Below, piece by piece: positions 42,641 to 53,371 of a stretch of DNA of 64,000 nt; within the stretch, counting starts at the first letter, position 1, and every line of letters begins with the position of its first letter. The DNA comes from Parabacteroides sp. Marseille-P3160 (lineage in GTDB: Bacteria > Bacteroidota > Bacteroidia > Bacteroidales > Tannerellaceae). Position numbers and translations under genes: made by a program. A model generated the notes under the pieces. The model worked only from the letters and a program-made list of their open reading frames with translations, was not told the origin of the DNA and ran no database searches. The stretch covers positions 4,002,379 through 4,066,378 of the forward strand of contig NZ_LT799418.1 of NCBI RefSeq assembly GCF_900162725.1. Reading direction: 5' to 3'.

Positions 42641-43525
42641 TTAAAGTTTCTCTATTTCTTCCGAAGAAAGACCGGTGCTTTTAGCTATTTCGCCGGCGGG
42701 TAATCCCATCGCTTTCAATTTCCGGGCGATCTCCTTTTTCTCTTCCTCACGACCTTCGTGGAATCCTTCTTCATGGCCTTCATGGAATCCTTCTTTATGG
42801 GCGGTATCCACCGCATTCTTGATGTCGCGGTAGGCTTTCACACTCTCTTCGTATTCGCTGAGCTCCTGTGGAGTGAAGCGAGCGATCTCGGCTGCCCGGA
42901 ACATATGTTCGAAGACGCGTTCCTGCAGGGCGGCCGGGCGTTCCATCAACCTTGTCAGATTACGCAAGACAAACATCCATTTGTCGAACATCGTCTCCAA
43001 CAGATCTTCGGTCTTGTTGAACTTCGGTATCTCCAAGTAGATAAAGGTCAGCTTGTCGTAAAACACTTCCTTTCGCTCCACATCCATCAGCATCACCCGA
43101 TGGTAGAAATATTCAGGCGAATAGCGGTCCTCCTCGAAGACAAAATTCAGGATGCCGATCGTATAGACTGCGGCCAGGCGGAAATCCCAGTCGCCCCGTT
43201 TCGCCTGCTCGCGGATAGGAAAGGTGGCATAAAAAACGCTGCGGTCTTTGAAAAACTGCTGATAGACGTTCTGCATTTCCACAATGAACTTCTCCCCCCG
43301 GTCGTTTTCGCAGTAGACATCGAAGATGGCCCGGCGTTCACCCCCGTAAGCACCCAGGTGTTCGTTGTTCAGATAGGTGACATCCACAACCGTTTGCTCA
43401 CCATGCAAAAGGGCGTTCAGGAAACTGATCAACAATTCCTTATTCATTTCCGTACCGAAGAGTTTCTTGAACCCGAAATCGGTGTAGGGATTGACATACC
43501 GTTCTTTAAATCCTTCGATTCCCAT
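42641..43525 (-). CDS. Rpn-family PD-(D/E)XK nuclease/transposase-like protein
   Basis: 294 aa. Starts with the family block VNPYTDFGFKKLFGTEMNKE. The PD-(D/E)XK core is visible as AIFDVYCEND (Asp) and KFIVEMQNVYQ (Glu-x-Gln). The C-terminal part has a helical region and the short repeat GFHEG-HEE-GFHEG-REE (about 247-262), ending with an AKSTGLSSEEIEKL helix. Family members promote recombination or are widespread with unclear role. It is inserted between pbpC and the alpha-2-macroglobulin gene. Confidence 0.9.
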   Translation of the reverse strand: MGIEGFKERYVNPYTDFGFKKLFGTEMNKELLISFLNALLHGEQTVVDVTYLNNEHLGAYGGERRAIFDVYCENDRGEKFIVEMQNVYQQFFKDRSVFYATFPIREQAKRGDWDFRLAAVYTIGILNFVFEEDRYSPEYFYHRVMLMDVERKEVFYDKLTFIYLEIPKFNKTEDLLETMFDKWMFVLRNLTRLMERPAALQERVFEHMFRAAEIARFTPQELSEYEESVKAYRDIKNAVDTAHKEGFHEGHEEGFHEGREEEKKEIARKLKAMGLPAGEIAKSTGLSSEEIEKL

Positions 43526-43632
43526 AGTCTTTGTGTTTATTAACCCTTACCTGTCAAAATTACGCATTTTCTTTCATACTAATTTATAAAACAGGAAAAG
43601 ATCAGAGCTTAAATAATCAAACAGGCTCGCTT

Positions 43633-46600
43633 CTATCTCGTCACCGTCACCCGGCCGGCTGCCGTGCGGGCATAGACCGTGGGGTCGTACATAGCTTCGC
43701 ACTGGATGGCCGGTAGAACAAAGGTTCCGGCATAGGAAGCTTGTATGCGGATGCGGAAAGTCTTCGACTGGCTGACACCCAAATCGAAATAGGTCAGTAC
43801 CCGGTCGTCCCGCAAATCCTGATAGGTGTAAGCCGGCCGCGTTTCGTCCCCCTGAATCAACCGTTCGTTGAAGATTTCCCAACCGGAAGGAAGAATATGC
43901 GTCAATGCCAGATGATTATAATCTTGGATACCACTCGTATTGGAAACTTTGACTACGGCGATGAAATCGCTCCCCTGCCGGAGGCTCTCAACCGATAGCG
44001 GTACGCCACCCAGATCGGTATAGTGAACATCCAAACGGAGGTTTTCCGCTTTCGCCGGGGCTTTGTCCACAACGGGCCTTGTCTTGGATACCAAATTCAC
44101 AAAAAGGGAACCCTTTCCGTGGTTGGTCAACGTCAGCAACCCGCTTGCCGGTTGGGTCGATAGATTCGTTTCATAAACAGCCTTCGCCGACTTGACTGCG
44201 GCCTGCTTTTTCCCGTTCAATGTCCAGGCATACTCAATCGATCCGGCCGACTTCTCCGCCAATCGTCCCATTGCCAATAAAGAGAAGGCGGTAGACTGTG
44301 TATCAAACGCACCTTCCCTGGAGAGGGAAGCCGATATTTTCTGTGCCTGCTTGAATGCTTCCGCTTCTTTTCCCAATAGAACGAGCGTTTCGAGGATAAT
44401 CGCTTCATCCCGCAAAGCCGAACCATAGGTCGGATTATTCGTTTGATAGGGCTCTATATCGGTCTTTGCATTAAACACCAATTCGTTGGCCGCCTGCATC
44501 TTTCCGCTTAAAGCATAAGTCGCTGCCAAAACCCATTTGGCTTGAAGGGAGAGCTCTTTTACTTCCTTGAGGCGATTCATAGCTCCTGCTTCCGGCGCTC
44601 CGGCCACCGCCAAAGAATAGAGCCGGTAGGCTTGCAAGAGATCGTTCTGAGAAGAATAATAACGCGTATCGGTCTGCGTGAAACTCCAATTCTGTGCTGC
44701 ACGTCGCTGATAAGCTTTCCATCGATTCAAAACGCCGTCATTGACGGCATAGCCTTTTTCTTTCGCCAAAGCAAGGAAAACACCGGTATAAGAGGTAATC
44801 CATTCTTCCGCTACCGAATGTCCCGGCCAATAGACCAATCCTCCATTTGGCAGTTGCCGACCGTAACAGTTCCGAATAGCTTCCTGTATATTCGTTTTGA
44901 TGGCAGTTGCTTCCTTCTCATCCAGTTCCTTGAATTGGGAGGCGAAAAGAAGAGGCAGTGCCCGGGAGACTAATTGTTCCGTGCAATAATGCGGATAGTC
45001 GTATAAGAAATCAAAACGGCGGGCCAAATCGACCGAAGGGATGCGCGAAACTTCCAGCTTCACCCAGGAATCGGCAGTTGATATGCCGGGAGTTAGTTGA
45101 TAAGAAAATTCACCTTGTTCGCCGGAGCGGAGCAGTTTGCTTTCACCGGAAATAATCGGTGGGTTCGGATTACGCACCTCAATCTCCATGGTTTCTTTGG
45201 AAGTCATTCCGTTACCGGAAGCGGTTACCGTCACTCTCTCAACGCCGGTAGTCGCTCCCGAGTTGAGCGTAAAATAGACCATCTCGTCTCCCGGTTCTTT
45301 AAAATGAAGCGATTGAAGCCCCCCTCCGTTTAACTTCAGCTTGCCGGTTGTTTCGACTTTTACCGTCACGTCTTTAACCTGTTTTTCCATAGCAAAAACA
45401 TTGACCGGCAGTTGAATTTCTTCTCCCGTACTGACGACACGCGGCAAGGTAGGTAGCACCATCAACGGCGTACGAACCGGCACGCTCTTTTCCGCACTTC
45501 CGTAAGCTCCGTTTTGTCCGGCAATAACCATCACACGTACCGAACCGATATAACTCGGCAATTGCAAGGTATGTGCCTTTACCTGTCCCTTTCCTAATGC
45601 AAACGGACCGTAAAACAGAACGACAGGCTTGAAGCGGTTTGCCTTGGCTTCCGAAGGCTTCAACGTCTCATCGCCTCCGATGCTGAACAATGAGCCGTAT
45701 TTACCACCGAAGGCGCCGATGACATAATCGAACATATCCCATGTACGGATACCGAGCGCTTCGCGGGCATAGAACTCGCCCCACGGATCGGGTGTCTTGA
45801 AGTTAGTCAGGTCAAGCAAACCATCGTCTACAATCGCCAGCGTATAGGTCATCGGTTTCCCGTTTTGCTCACGCACCTGAACGGTAAAGTTTGTTTCCGG
45901 CCTCAAGACTTCCGGCAGGGTAAGCTTCGGTGAGAGCTTCGACGCTTTGTTATTGACAAAGACAGGGATTACGCCATACATACGAATCGGTAAATCGTTA
46001 GCCGTCTGGGCATGCGGTTGCAGGAGACTGATATGCAAATAACAGTTCGGAGCCATTGCTTCCGTTACTTTAAAAGTATATTTCGTATCTGCCTGGCCTC
46101 CGACTTGAATCCATTCCCGTTGCAAGACAGTGGAACCGTTCTCTAAAGCGACGAGCGCCCGCCCGGTCGCCGGCGAAGGTACGATGACGGTTACTTCCTC
46201 CCCAACTTCATATTCGGATTTATCAGTAGAGAAAGCGAGCATCGTAATACCGCTCGGGTCGGTCTTACCGGAACGTCCCCGCCAGGAAGGCCAATCCACA
46301 TAAACCGTTCCTCCGGAAGCATGACCGCTACCGGGGTCTTTAACGAAGACAAGATAGCGCCCCCAGTCGGGATAGGATATTTTGAATGGAATCTGCGCTT
46401 TACCGTTAACAGTGGCAAGTGTACCGCTGGCTATCGGCTTGGCAGAGGTGCTATTAACGTAGGACTCGAAAGATTCATCCTGATGTTCCCACCACCAACT
46501 CCAGCCTATTTTATAGATTTTGTATTCCAAATCAGTACGGTTCACCGGAAGTCCGTCTGCATTTAGTGTAACGATATCGAAAATATGTTCCTTGTCGGTC

Positions 46601-49230
46601 TCTATATAGCTACCGTCTTTGGCATTTTGATTCAGATTTACTCCTACATAAGAAGTAAAAGGTGAGAAAGGAAGAGTTTGGGTAAAAATACTGGCATCTC
46701 CTCCGGCTTCAAAAACACGGCAAGTGAGATGGGCTGTCAGCATGCCGGGCGCATTGCTCGCTTCAGGCAATTTCAGTTGAAAACGGGCCTCTCCTTCTTC
46801 ATTCAGGCGCCCCTGAAAGACTTCGGATTTACCGGCAACGAATTGGGTTGCCGGATTATTGAAAATATAATTCTCATATCCCTTAAAAGTGGAGAACGCC
46901 TTAGTTAACGACATTTCAATCTTTGTCTCCAATCCGCGGGCTGTCGCACCAGTCAGCCAGGCGGAATGAAGCGAAGCGTGAATGCTGCCGTCCGAGGCAT
47001 TCAGTCGTTTCCCCGGCAGAGTCAGGTTTATCTTCAAGCGGTTAGGCTTAACCATCTCTATGCGCAAGGATTTATGGAAAGCTGTCCCGCCGACCTTGAC
47101 ATAGGCGTTCCAAATGCCGGTCGGATCATCGGCATCAGTTGGGACGGCAAAGGTATAGAAACCATTAAGTCCCGACGTGGATACCTGTTTGTATTGAAAC
47201 TGTCCGCGGGGATTATAAACCTCTAACGAAACGGGATGTGTCGTTGGAATTTTATGCGTCCGGTCATTCAGAATAAAAGAAAGATGCAGGGTATCTCCGG
47301 GGCGCCAGACTCCACGCTCTCCGTAAATATAGCCTTTCAGTCCTTTCTGTGTTTCTTTTCCGCCTACGTCGAAGCGGCTTAACATATTTTCCTCACCGTC
47401 CACTAATCGCAAATAAGTCTTTTGGTTATCGAAGGAAGCAACCAGAACAAAAGGTTTTCCCCGGGTTTCCATGGCGGCAAAGCCTTTTTCATCCGTTCTC
47501 GTCGTACCGACAACCTGCAACTGATAGTTATAGGCCGTTACGGATGCATTACTTACCGGATTCGTCGTCAGCAAATCGGTCACTGTAACCCATAATTGGT
47601 TAGCACTATTTCCTTTCACAATCACACCTAAATTGGAAGCCATCACATTGCAACTTGCTGTCCGGTTTGTCCCCATAAAATAGGAAGGATGGCAAGGATT
47701 ATCGACTTGTTTCCAATCGTATACATTCCAGTCAATCGACACATAATCGAAATAATAAGCATTCGGTTGATCCCAGATTTCTTCCTCTTCTTCCGTCAGT
47801 CCTTCCGAAACGATCGGAATTACACCTTGCGCCGGGTTCCCGGTTGCAGGATCGTCTGCTTCCACATTACCACCGCAGGGATAAACGGAATAAGCTTGCT
47901 TAAACGAAAGAGAAATCCGGTAAATAGCGCCGGGTTCCTGCTTAAAGAGTTTGGAGAGATCAATCGAATAATTTCCCCAAGCATGCAGATTCTGAGAGGG
48001 ATCCCGGTCAAGGTGCAAAGTCTCTTGATGTATCAACCGACCGGAACGCCGGATTTCCGAAGCCATATTCAAAGAGTTCGACTGCAGAAACATCAGAATA
48101 TTATTCTCATAAATGCGTATGACTTTCAAATCGACAGCCGAAAGATTGACCGCCCGGAAAGGAAGGATCAGATTTTTGGAATCGGGCAGGATCGTCCCCG
48201 AATAGGGAATTTCGACTGCCGGTTTCAGAGCCTCCACTGAAAGGGAGACGGTGGAAGAAACCTCCAAAGGTTCTTCAGCCTCATTTCGGATACCTCGGTT
48301 AATATTCAGCGTAAGCGTCGATTGATCCGTCTTCTCAAAGAAGACATTAACTTTGTTGTCCTGCACCTGAAAAACCGTATGGCTAAGTTCAGGTATGGAA
48401 ATCAATCCGGTCAGATCCTGCATCGCAGAGACCGGATCGGAGAAGATGACCTGCAGCCCGTTCTCAGGCTGGTCGATCATCCGGGCAAAGAGAAAGCGGA
48501 AAGGCTTCAGCGCCGGTATTTCGACCGTCTGCTTTTCTTCCCTATCGACGCCCACCGCCTTGCCGTTCACCTTTATTTCGACCTTCTCCTCCTTCTTTCC
48601 CTTTTTTATCTTCGGAACGGAGAAAAGAAAGACTGTCGAAGGCTTCCCGGAGTCAATCTCCACCTTTAAAGGCTGCTTATCCGTAGACATGACGGAAATC
48701 ATTTGCTTCACTTGTTCGGGCTCCATTACATCGCTGAAACGGATCCGCCCCCTCAACGTTACGAAATCGGACTGTCCCGATAAGACATCCATAGGCAACA
48801 AATCGACCGTAAAATCCCTTTTTACCACCCGGAAAGAGAAGCGGAATGTCTTCAACTTAGATACAACTTCCACCACTTCGCCCAGACGGAATTGCGCGCT
48901 ATAGATCGCTCCCGGCTTCAGTTGCCCGGAGTCCGGCACGAACTCGATCGTTTTATTATTTATCCAATAGGCTTTTCCCTTCAACGAGGGACTGAACTTG
49001 AACAACTCTTTCTCCAGTTCCGCATTCAGCTCGACGGCCGGCTGTTCCCGCGTCAGATGAATCTGTATCGTAGAGGTCGTGGAGATCACGCCTCCCGTAT
49101 AAGCGTTGATATAAGGAGCATACTCGGCCGAAGGAACCACCTCTTTATTTTGTCCGCAGGAAGTAAGCGCAAGGATTGCGACACAAAGCGAAACGAGGAG
49201 ACTATATGCAAAATTCGAATTTTGTTTCAT
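43633..49230 (-). CDS. Bacterial alpha-2-macroglobulin, lipoprotein with thioester motif
   Basis: 1865 aa. Lipoprotein signal with lipobox LALTSCGQ. MG-type domains fill the N-terminal two thirds (for example GYIYGERGVWRPGDTLHLSF of the MG3/MG4 type), then the bait region and the thioester domain with YCTEQ, Cys1416-x-Glu-Gln, so covalent trapping of proteases is expected. A helical A2M-TED and receptor-type end (YAGTFVLPAIQCEAMYDP) follow. With PBP1C it is thought to guard and repair the periplasm after attack by outside proteases. A -7 element TAAGTTTG lies at 49256-49263 (minus). Confidence 0.95.
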   Translation of the reverse strand: MKQNSNFAYSLLVSLCVAILALTSCGQNKEVVPSAEYAPYINAYTGGVISTTSTIQIHLTREQPAVELNAELEKELFKFSPSLKGKAYWINNKTIEFVPDSGQLKPGAIYSAQFRLGEVVEVVSKLKTFRFSFRVVKRDFTVDLLPMDVLSGQSDFVTLRGRIRFSDVMEPEQVKQMISVMSTDKQPLKVEIDSGKPSTVFLFSVPKIKKGKKEEKVEIKVNGKAVGVDREEKQTVEIPALKPFRFLFARMIDQPENGLQVIFSDPVSAMQDLTGLISIPELSHTVFQVQDNKVNVFFEKTDQSTLTLNINRGIRNEAEEPLEVSSTVSLSVEALKPAVEIPYSGTILPDSKNLILPFRAVNLSAVDLKVIRIYENNILMFLQSNSLNMASEIRRSGRLIHQETLHLDRDPSQNLHAWGNYSIDLSKLFKQEPGAIYRISLSFKQAYSVYPCGGNVEADDPATGNPAQGVIPIVSEGLTEEEEEIWDQPNAYYFDYVSIDWNVYDWKQVDNPCHPSYFMGTNRTASCNVMASNLGVIVKGNSANQLWVTVTDLLTTNPVSNASVTAYNYQLQVVGTTRTDEKGFAAMETRGKPFVLVASFDNQKTYLRLVDGEENMLSRFDVGGKETQKGLKGYIYGERGVWRPGDTLHLSFILNDRTHKIPTTHPVSLEVYNPRGQFQYKQVSTSGLNGFYTFAVPTDADDPTGIWNAYVKVGGTAFHKSLRIEMVKPNRLKINLTLPGKRLNASDGSIHASLHSAWLTGATARGLETKIEMSLTKAFSTFKGYENYIFNNPATQFVAGKSEVFQGRLNEEGEARFQLKLPEASNAPGMLTAHLTCRVFEAGGDASIFTQTLPFSPFTSYVGVNLNQNAKDGSYIETDKEHIFDIVTLNADGLPVNRTDLEYKIYKIGWSWWWEHQDESFESYVNSTSAKPIASGTLATVNGKAQIPFKISYPDWGRYLVFVKDPGSGHASGGTVYVDWPSWRGRSGKTDPSGITMLAFSTDKSEYEVGEEVTVIVPSPATGRALVALENGSTVLQREWIQVGGQADTKYTFKVTEAMAPNCYLHISLLQPHAQTANDLPIRMYGVIPVFVNNKASKLSPKLTLPEVLRPETNFTVQVREQNGKPMTYTLAIVDDGLLDLTNFKTPDPWGEFYAREALGIRTWDMFDYVIGAFGGKYGSLFSIGGDETLKPSEAKANRFKPVVLFYGPFALGKGQVKAHTLQLPSYIGSVRVMVIAGQNGAYGSAEKSVPVRTPLMVLPTLPRVVSTGEEIQLPVNVFAMEKQVKDVTVKVETTGKLKLNGGGLQSLHFKEPGDEMVYFTLNSGATTGVERVTVTASGNGMTSKETMEIEVRNPNPPIISGESKLLRSGEQGEFSYQLTPGISTADSWVKLEVSRIPSVDLARRFDFLYDYPHYCTEQLVSRALPLLFASQFKELDEKEATAIKTNIQEAIRNCYGRQLPNGGLVYWPGHSVAEEWITSYTGVFLALAKEKGYAVNDGVLNRWKAYQRRAAQNWSFTQTDTRYYSSQNDLLQAYRLYSLAVAGAPEAGAMNRLKEVKELSLQAKWVLAATYALSGKMQAANELVFNAKTDIEPYQTNNPTYGSALRDEAIILETLVLLGKEAEAFKQAQKISASLSREGAFDTQSTAFSLLAMGRLAEKSAGSIEYAWTLNGKKQAAVKSAKAVYETNLSTQPASGLLTLTNHGKGSLFVNLVSKTRPVVDKAPAKAENLRLDVHYTDLGGVPLSVESLRQGSDFIAVVKVSNTSGIQDYNHLALTHILPSGWEIFNERLIQGDETRPAYTYQDLRDDRVLTYFDLGVSQSKTFRIRIQASYAGTFVLPAIQCEAMYDPTVYARTAAGRVTVTR

Positions 49231-49255
49231 CCTTTTTTCATTTTTAGTATAAAGG

Positions 49256-49263
49256 CAAACTTA
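49256..49263 (-). promoter_or_regulatory. -7 promoter element for the alpha-2-macroglobulin gene
   Basis: Minus strand TAAGTTTG, 26 bp before the ATG, agrees with TAnnTTTG. No -33 box recognised. Confidence 0.45.
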
Positions 49264-49374
49264 CATAAAAATACCGACTCATTAATGCGGCCAAGGAGAA
49301 ACCGTTCTCTCTTTATTACAACTCTTTCCCATACCGCGACAGTAGCAAAACGTTGCAACGGCAACGCCTTTTGT

Positions 49375-51291
49375 TTACTTTTGAAAATCCAATGATTTTA
49401 TTTCATCCTGGGAAAGCGCGCGGTTATAAATGCGAAGACCTTTGACCATACCCTTGAAGCCTCCAAGGTCGATTTCCCCGAGCGATAGGTCGGCTACATC
49501 TACCGACTGGTCGATCAATCCGTTGACATACGTTCTCAGTATCCCGTTCTCATAACTCAGGGCGAGACGGAAGGTATTGAACTTTTCAGGTATATACCAA
49601 AGACCGCTCGTTCCGCGCCTTTCCGACTTCCAACTGTCGGAAGTACCGAACACATTGGAGCTGGAGTAAGTCTTGTTTCCTACCTTTATATAAGGTTTGG
49701 GCAACTCTCCCGGATCGACGCCGTATTTGAGAGTCCCGATCTTCAACAAAATGCCGTAATAAAAATCGTGATCGATGGAAAGGGATAAGGCAACGGTAAA
49801 CGCCTTTGACCCGGCAACCCGGTAGGTCTTTATCGTATCCTGCGAGACCCTTCCCGGCGTTTCGCGCTTCAGCAGACCTTTTTCCAGATGAATCTCACCG
49901 GCAGGAATCGGGAAATTGGCTTTTATGCCCGTCAGATAGCCCGGGCGCAAAGGACTGACGACCCAGTCATAATAATCGCCATACATCCAGGATAACAACG
50001 GTTTACCATCCTTGCCGGATATCACGAAGGGTCGTACATTGTTTTTGGGAGAATCGAAAGTCAACTGTTCGGTCGACACCAATTTGCCGTCCGCATCCAA
50101 TGTATACTTCTTCAGTTCGTACACCTTTCCGTATTTCCCTTCTACAGGAACCGAGGCGTAAAAGATGCGGTGGTTCTCCTTATCGATGGCGATGCCTCCG
50201 CTATAGCATTTTTCGATATCCGGAGTCTGGTGGAAATGGCCTCCGGCATTGTCGAGAAAGGTTTTCCTCCACGTTGTCCCCGTCCATTCGACATGATAAT
50301 AACTATGAGCCTCCTTATCTTCGCTGATCCTGGCCATTGCGATCACCGGATGTTCCTCCTGATCGATCGCCACTTCCCAAATCCAATTGCGATAAGGTGA
50401 ATCTTCTGCTACGGCATACGGATAGCTGTTTTTATAGGTTTCGGTCGCATCCACATCGTGCAAAGTTCCACTCCCGATCGTTTCCAAACGGTTCCCTTTT
50501 ATATCTTTCAATTCATGCGAATTAATATCGATCGAATTGAGATAGACATAGTTTACGCTCTGGTTATCGGGATGGGTCGTCGTGTAGGCCATATAGATCT
50601 TATCTTTGCCGTTCGATACATACTTTGCATAAGGCCTTACTCCACCTGCTCCTTTCTTGGAACGAACGATCTGGTAAGGGCCCCAGTCGAATTCCGTCCG
50701 GTCGTTCTGATCCGGCAGGGTCAGGCGGGCGATCGTCGGATGCCAGCCGATTCCTCTCCAGCATAGATAGATGTGATCCGGGTCGTCAGACAGAATAAAG
50801 GGTGACGGATAAGTTGTATTTTGGGCGGTAGCAAGCCGGACTTCCCTGCCTAACGTGGTAATATCTCCCGGTTTTTGGGAAATGCGATAATAAAAACAAG
50901 GCTCATCGTTATGACGCGAATAAAAGATCATAACGCGTTCGTCAGGCAACACGAGGAAAGTCGGATTATCATGGTCATCCGGCTGGAAATAGGAACGGAT
51001 GAGCACTTCATCCGCCTTATTCGTTCGATGATCGATCTGCGTCGCCTTAATATTACCCTGCGTATCGATGTAACCGATATAGGTACGATGAATCGTTCCC
51101 GCTTTATTTGCGTAAGTGAGCGCTCTCGGGTCGGCAAACCAGCACCAAGCGCCGGTTTTGGTTACGGTGCTGACGGATATTTCATGCAAAGGACGTGAGT
51201 CGGTTCTTTCTCCCGAGCGGCTTTCCCCAAATGAACTGATAACGGATACGGCAAAGCAGAAAAACGAGAATAGTATTATTTTACGCATCAT
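49375..51291 (-). CDS. BNR-4 repeat protein with C-terminal LamG-like domain
   Basis: 638 aa. Signal peptide ends near VISSFGES. The first 440 residues form a beta-propeller of the BNR-4 kind (GAWCWFADPRALTYANKAGT, PDDHDNPTFLVLPDERVMIF), followed by a concanavalin/LamG-like domain ending GMVKGLRIYNRALSQDEIKS. Some propellers of this family are polysaccharide lyases acting on uronic-acid glycans (PL24/PL25 group), so a carbohydrate role is likely, but substrate and catalysis cannot be set from sequence alone. Single gene. Confidence 0.8.
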   Translation of the reverse strand: MMRKIILFSFFCFAVSVISSFGESRSGERTDSRPLHEISVSTVTKTGAWCWFADPRALTYANKAGTIHRTYIGYIDTQGNIKATQIDHRTNKADEVLIRSYFQPDDHDNPTFLVLPDERVMIFYSRHNDEPCFYYRISQKPGDITTLGREVRLATAQNTTYPSPFILSDDPDHIYLCWRGIGWHPTIARLTLPDQNDRTEFDWGPYQIVRSKKGAGGVRPYAKYVSNGKDKIYMAYTTTHPDNQSVNYVYLNSIDINSHELKDIKGNRLETIGSGTLHDVDATETYKNSYPYAVAEDSPYRNWIWEVAIDQEEHPVIAMARISEDKEAHSYYHVEWTGTTWRKTFLDNAGGHFHQTPDIEKCYSGGIAIDKENHRIFYASVPVEGKYGKVYELKKYTLDADGKLVSTEQLTFDSPKNNVRPFVISGKDGKPLLSWMYGDYYDWVVSPLRPGYLTGIKANFPIPAGEIHLEKGLLKRETPGRVSQDTIKTYRVAGSKAFTVALSLSIDHDFYYGILLKIGTLKYGVDPGELPKPYIKVGNKTYSSSNVFGTSDSWKSERRGTSGLWYIPEKFNTFRLALSYENGILRTYVNGLIDQSVDVADLSLGEIDLGGFKGMVKGLRIYNRALSQDEIKSLDFQK

Positions 51292-51558
51292 TAAATATCT
51301 AAAATGTAATATCCGGCAATATAACCTATTTTCCGGGAACTTTCAAAAATTCATAAAAGAAAATTCTTTTCCACCATAAGTAGAATGAAACCATGACATT
51401 CCGATTCCAAATTCAGCTAAAAAATATAAAAAAGTCTCTCCTACGAAAAAGAAAAAGCTACGCGAATGAACATATTCAGTAGTATATTATGTTTTTAAAT
51501 AAAAAAAACGCATATTTGTAGAGGTTACGTAAGATTCAGGCAGAAAGGGGCAAAAGAT

Positions 51559-53265
51559 ATGGAACAAAATAAAAAGGTTATATACCAAGCATTTCCCCGT
51601 TGGTTTGGAAACGATTACCGTTCCCCAATCCCCAACGGAACAATTTCCGATAATGGAGTAGGAAAATTCTCGTCGTTCACCCCGAAGGCTTTAAAAGCAA
51701 TCCGGGAATTAGGCGCAACGGATATTTGGTATACCGGCGTACTTGAACATGCGACAAAGACAGACTATACCAACTATGGCATCCGGAAGGACCATCGCGC
51801 CATTGTGAAAGGAAAAGCCGGTTCTCCCTATGCTGTCAAGGATTACTTCGATGTGGACCCGGATCTGGCGGATTCGGTTCCCGGACGAATATCCGAATTT
51901 GAAGCGTTGGTCAAACGGACCCATGACGCCGGGATGAAAGTCATCATCGATTTTGTCCCCAATCATGTAGCCCGTCAATATTATTCGGATGCAAAGCCTC
52001 CGTTTATTGACGATCTCGGGCAACACGACGACCCGTTTGTCGCTTTCGCCCCCAATAATAATTTTTATTACCTTCCTCTGCAAACCCTCGATCTTAAATT
52101 CGGCATATTACAAGATGATTTTGAATACAGCGAATTTCCGGCAAGAGTAACGGGAAATAATTGTTTCTCCGCTTCTCCCGGCAAAGACGATTGGTATGAA
52201 ACCATTAAGCTGAATTATGGAGTGGACTATATGAACGGGGGCATCCGCTATTTCGACCCGATTCCCGACACTTGGACTAAGATGCTTCAGGTCCTGGAAT
52301 TCTGGACCGGTAAAGGAGTGGACGGTTTCCGGTGCGATATGGCCGAGATGGTTCCGGTTGAATTCTGGCATTGGGTCATTCCCAAGGTAAAGGCATTGAA
52401 AGAAGTCTTTTTTATTGCAGAAGTATATAACCCGGAAGAATACAGTAACTACATCTATACCGGAGGATTTGACTATTTGTATGATAAGGTCGGACTGTAT
52501 GATACCTTGCGTAAGGTTATCTGCGGGCAAGCGCCGGCGGCCGAAATCACAAAGTGCTGGCAGGCAGTCGAGGGAATACAACCGCACATGCTTTACTTTC
52601 TTGAAAATCACGACGAGCAACGCATAGCTTCCGACTTCTTCGCGGGGAAAGCGGAAGCCGGTATCCCCGGACTGCTGGTCTCCGCCCTGATGAATACAAA
52701 TCCGGTACTGATCTATAGCGGTCAGGAACTGGGAGAACGGGGCATGGACGAAGAAGGATTCAGCGGATTGGACGGCCGGACAAGTATTTTCGATTATTGG
52801 AGCGTCAAAAGCCTTTGGCAATGGAGCAACGGAGGGGCCTATGACGGAGGCCTGCTTCCGGATGAACAAAAACAATTGCGCAAGGACTACCGCAAAATCC
52901 TGAACATCGCCAGCAAGGAAGCAGCCGTAACAAAGGGTCTTTTTTATGACCTGACTTATGCAAATATGGCGAACAACGGGTTCAATCCCAAACGCCAGTT
53001 TGCCTTCATACGCAAATATGAGAACGAAGTACTGCTGGTGGTTGTGAATTTCGATACTTCCAGGCAATCCGTGCGGATAAGGATACCGGAGGAAGCTTTC
53101 ACCTTTTTAGGCATCGAAGACAACCAGGCGGCTCACATACAAAACCTGTTGTCCGGGAAAAAGGAAGGCATTGCCACCCTTACAAGCGCCTATCCCTACG
53201 AATTGACGCTCCCTCCCTACGGCGGCGCGTTACTCAAATTTACCTACGACACGGAAACAAAGTAA
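51559..53265 (+). CDS. GH13 alpha-amylase family glycosidase
   Basis: 568 aa, no signal peptide, so cytoplasmic. TIM barrel with the four GH13 regions: VIIDFVPNHVA, GVDGFRCDMAE (nucleophile Asp260), FFIAEVYN (acid/base Glu288) and FLENHDEQR (Asp352). A C-terminal beta domain begins near 475. The substrate could be maltodextrin or another alpha-glucan. Start ATG at 51559 follows AAAGGGGCAAAAGAT. It stands 106 bp before prs. Confidence 0.9.
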   Translation: MEQNKKVIYQAFPRWFGNDYRSPIPNGTISDNGVGKFSSFTPKALKAIRELGATDIWYTGVLEHATKTDYTNYGIRKDHRAIVKGKAGSPYAVKDYFDVDPDLADSVPGRISEFEALVKRTHDAGMKVIIDFVPNHVARQYYSDAKPPFIDDLGQHDDPFVAFAPNNNFYYLPLQTLDLKFGILQDDFEYSEFPARVTGNNCFSASPGKDDWYETIKLNYGVDYMNGGIRYFDPIPDTWTKMLQVLEFWTGKGVDGFRCDMAEMVPVEFWHWVIPKVKALKEVFFIAEVYNPEEYSNYIYTGGFDYLYDKVGLYDTLRKVICGQAPAAEITKCWQAVEGIQPHMLYFLENHDEQRIASDFFAGKAEAGIPGLLVSALMNTNPVLIYSGQELGERGMDEEGFSGLDGRTSIFDYWSVKSLWQWSNGGAYDGGLLPDEQKQLRKDYRKILNIASKEAAVTKGLFYDLTYANMANNGFNPKRQFAFIRKYENEVLLVVVNFDTSRQSVRIRIPEEAFTFLGIEDNQAAHIQNLLSGKKEGIATLTSAYPYELTLPPYGGALLKFTYDTETK

Positions 53266-53319
53266 TGATATCTCAGTTAAAAGATTGTATGAGATAGAAT
53301 GTACGTGCGAGAAGTTTTG

Positions 53320-53327
53320 TACTTTTG
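53320..53327 (+). promoter_or_regulatory. -7 promoter element of prs
   Basis: TACTTTTG, 44 bp before the prs ATG at 53372; fits TAnnTTTG, no good -33 box. Confidence 0.5.
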
Positions 53328-53371
53328 CATTCAAATCGGTATATTCACAAATTAGAGATATAATAAATACA

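Noticed and set aside
43700-49100. Several plus-strand open frames antisense to the alpha-2-macroglobulin gene
   Set aside because: They shadow a clear 1865-codon gene; no start context, no recognisable domains.
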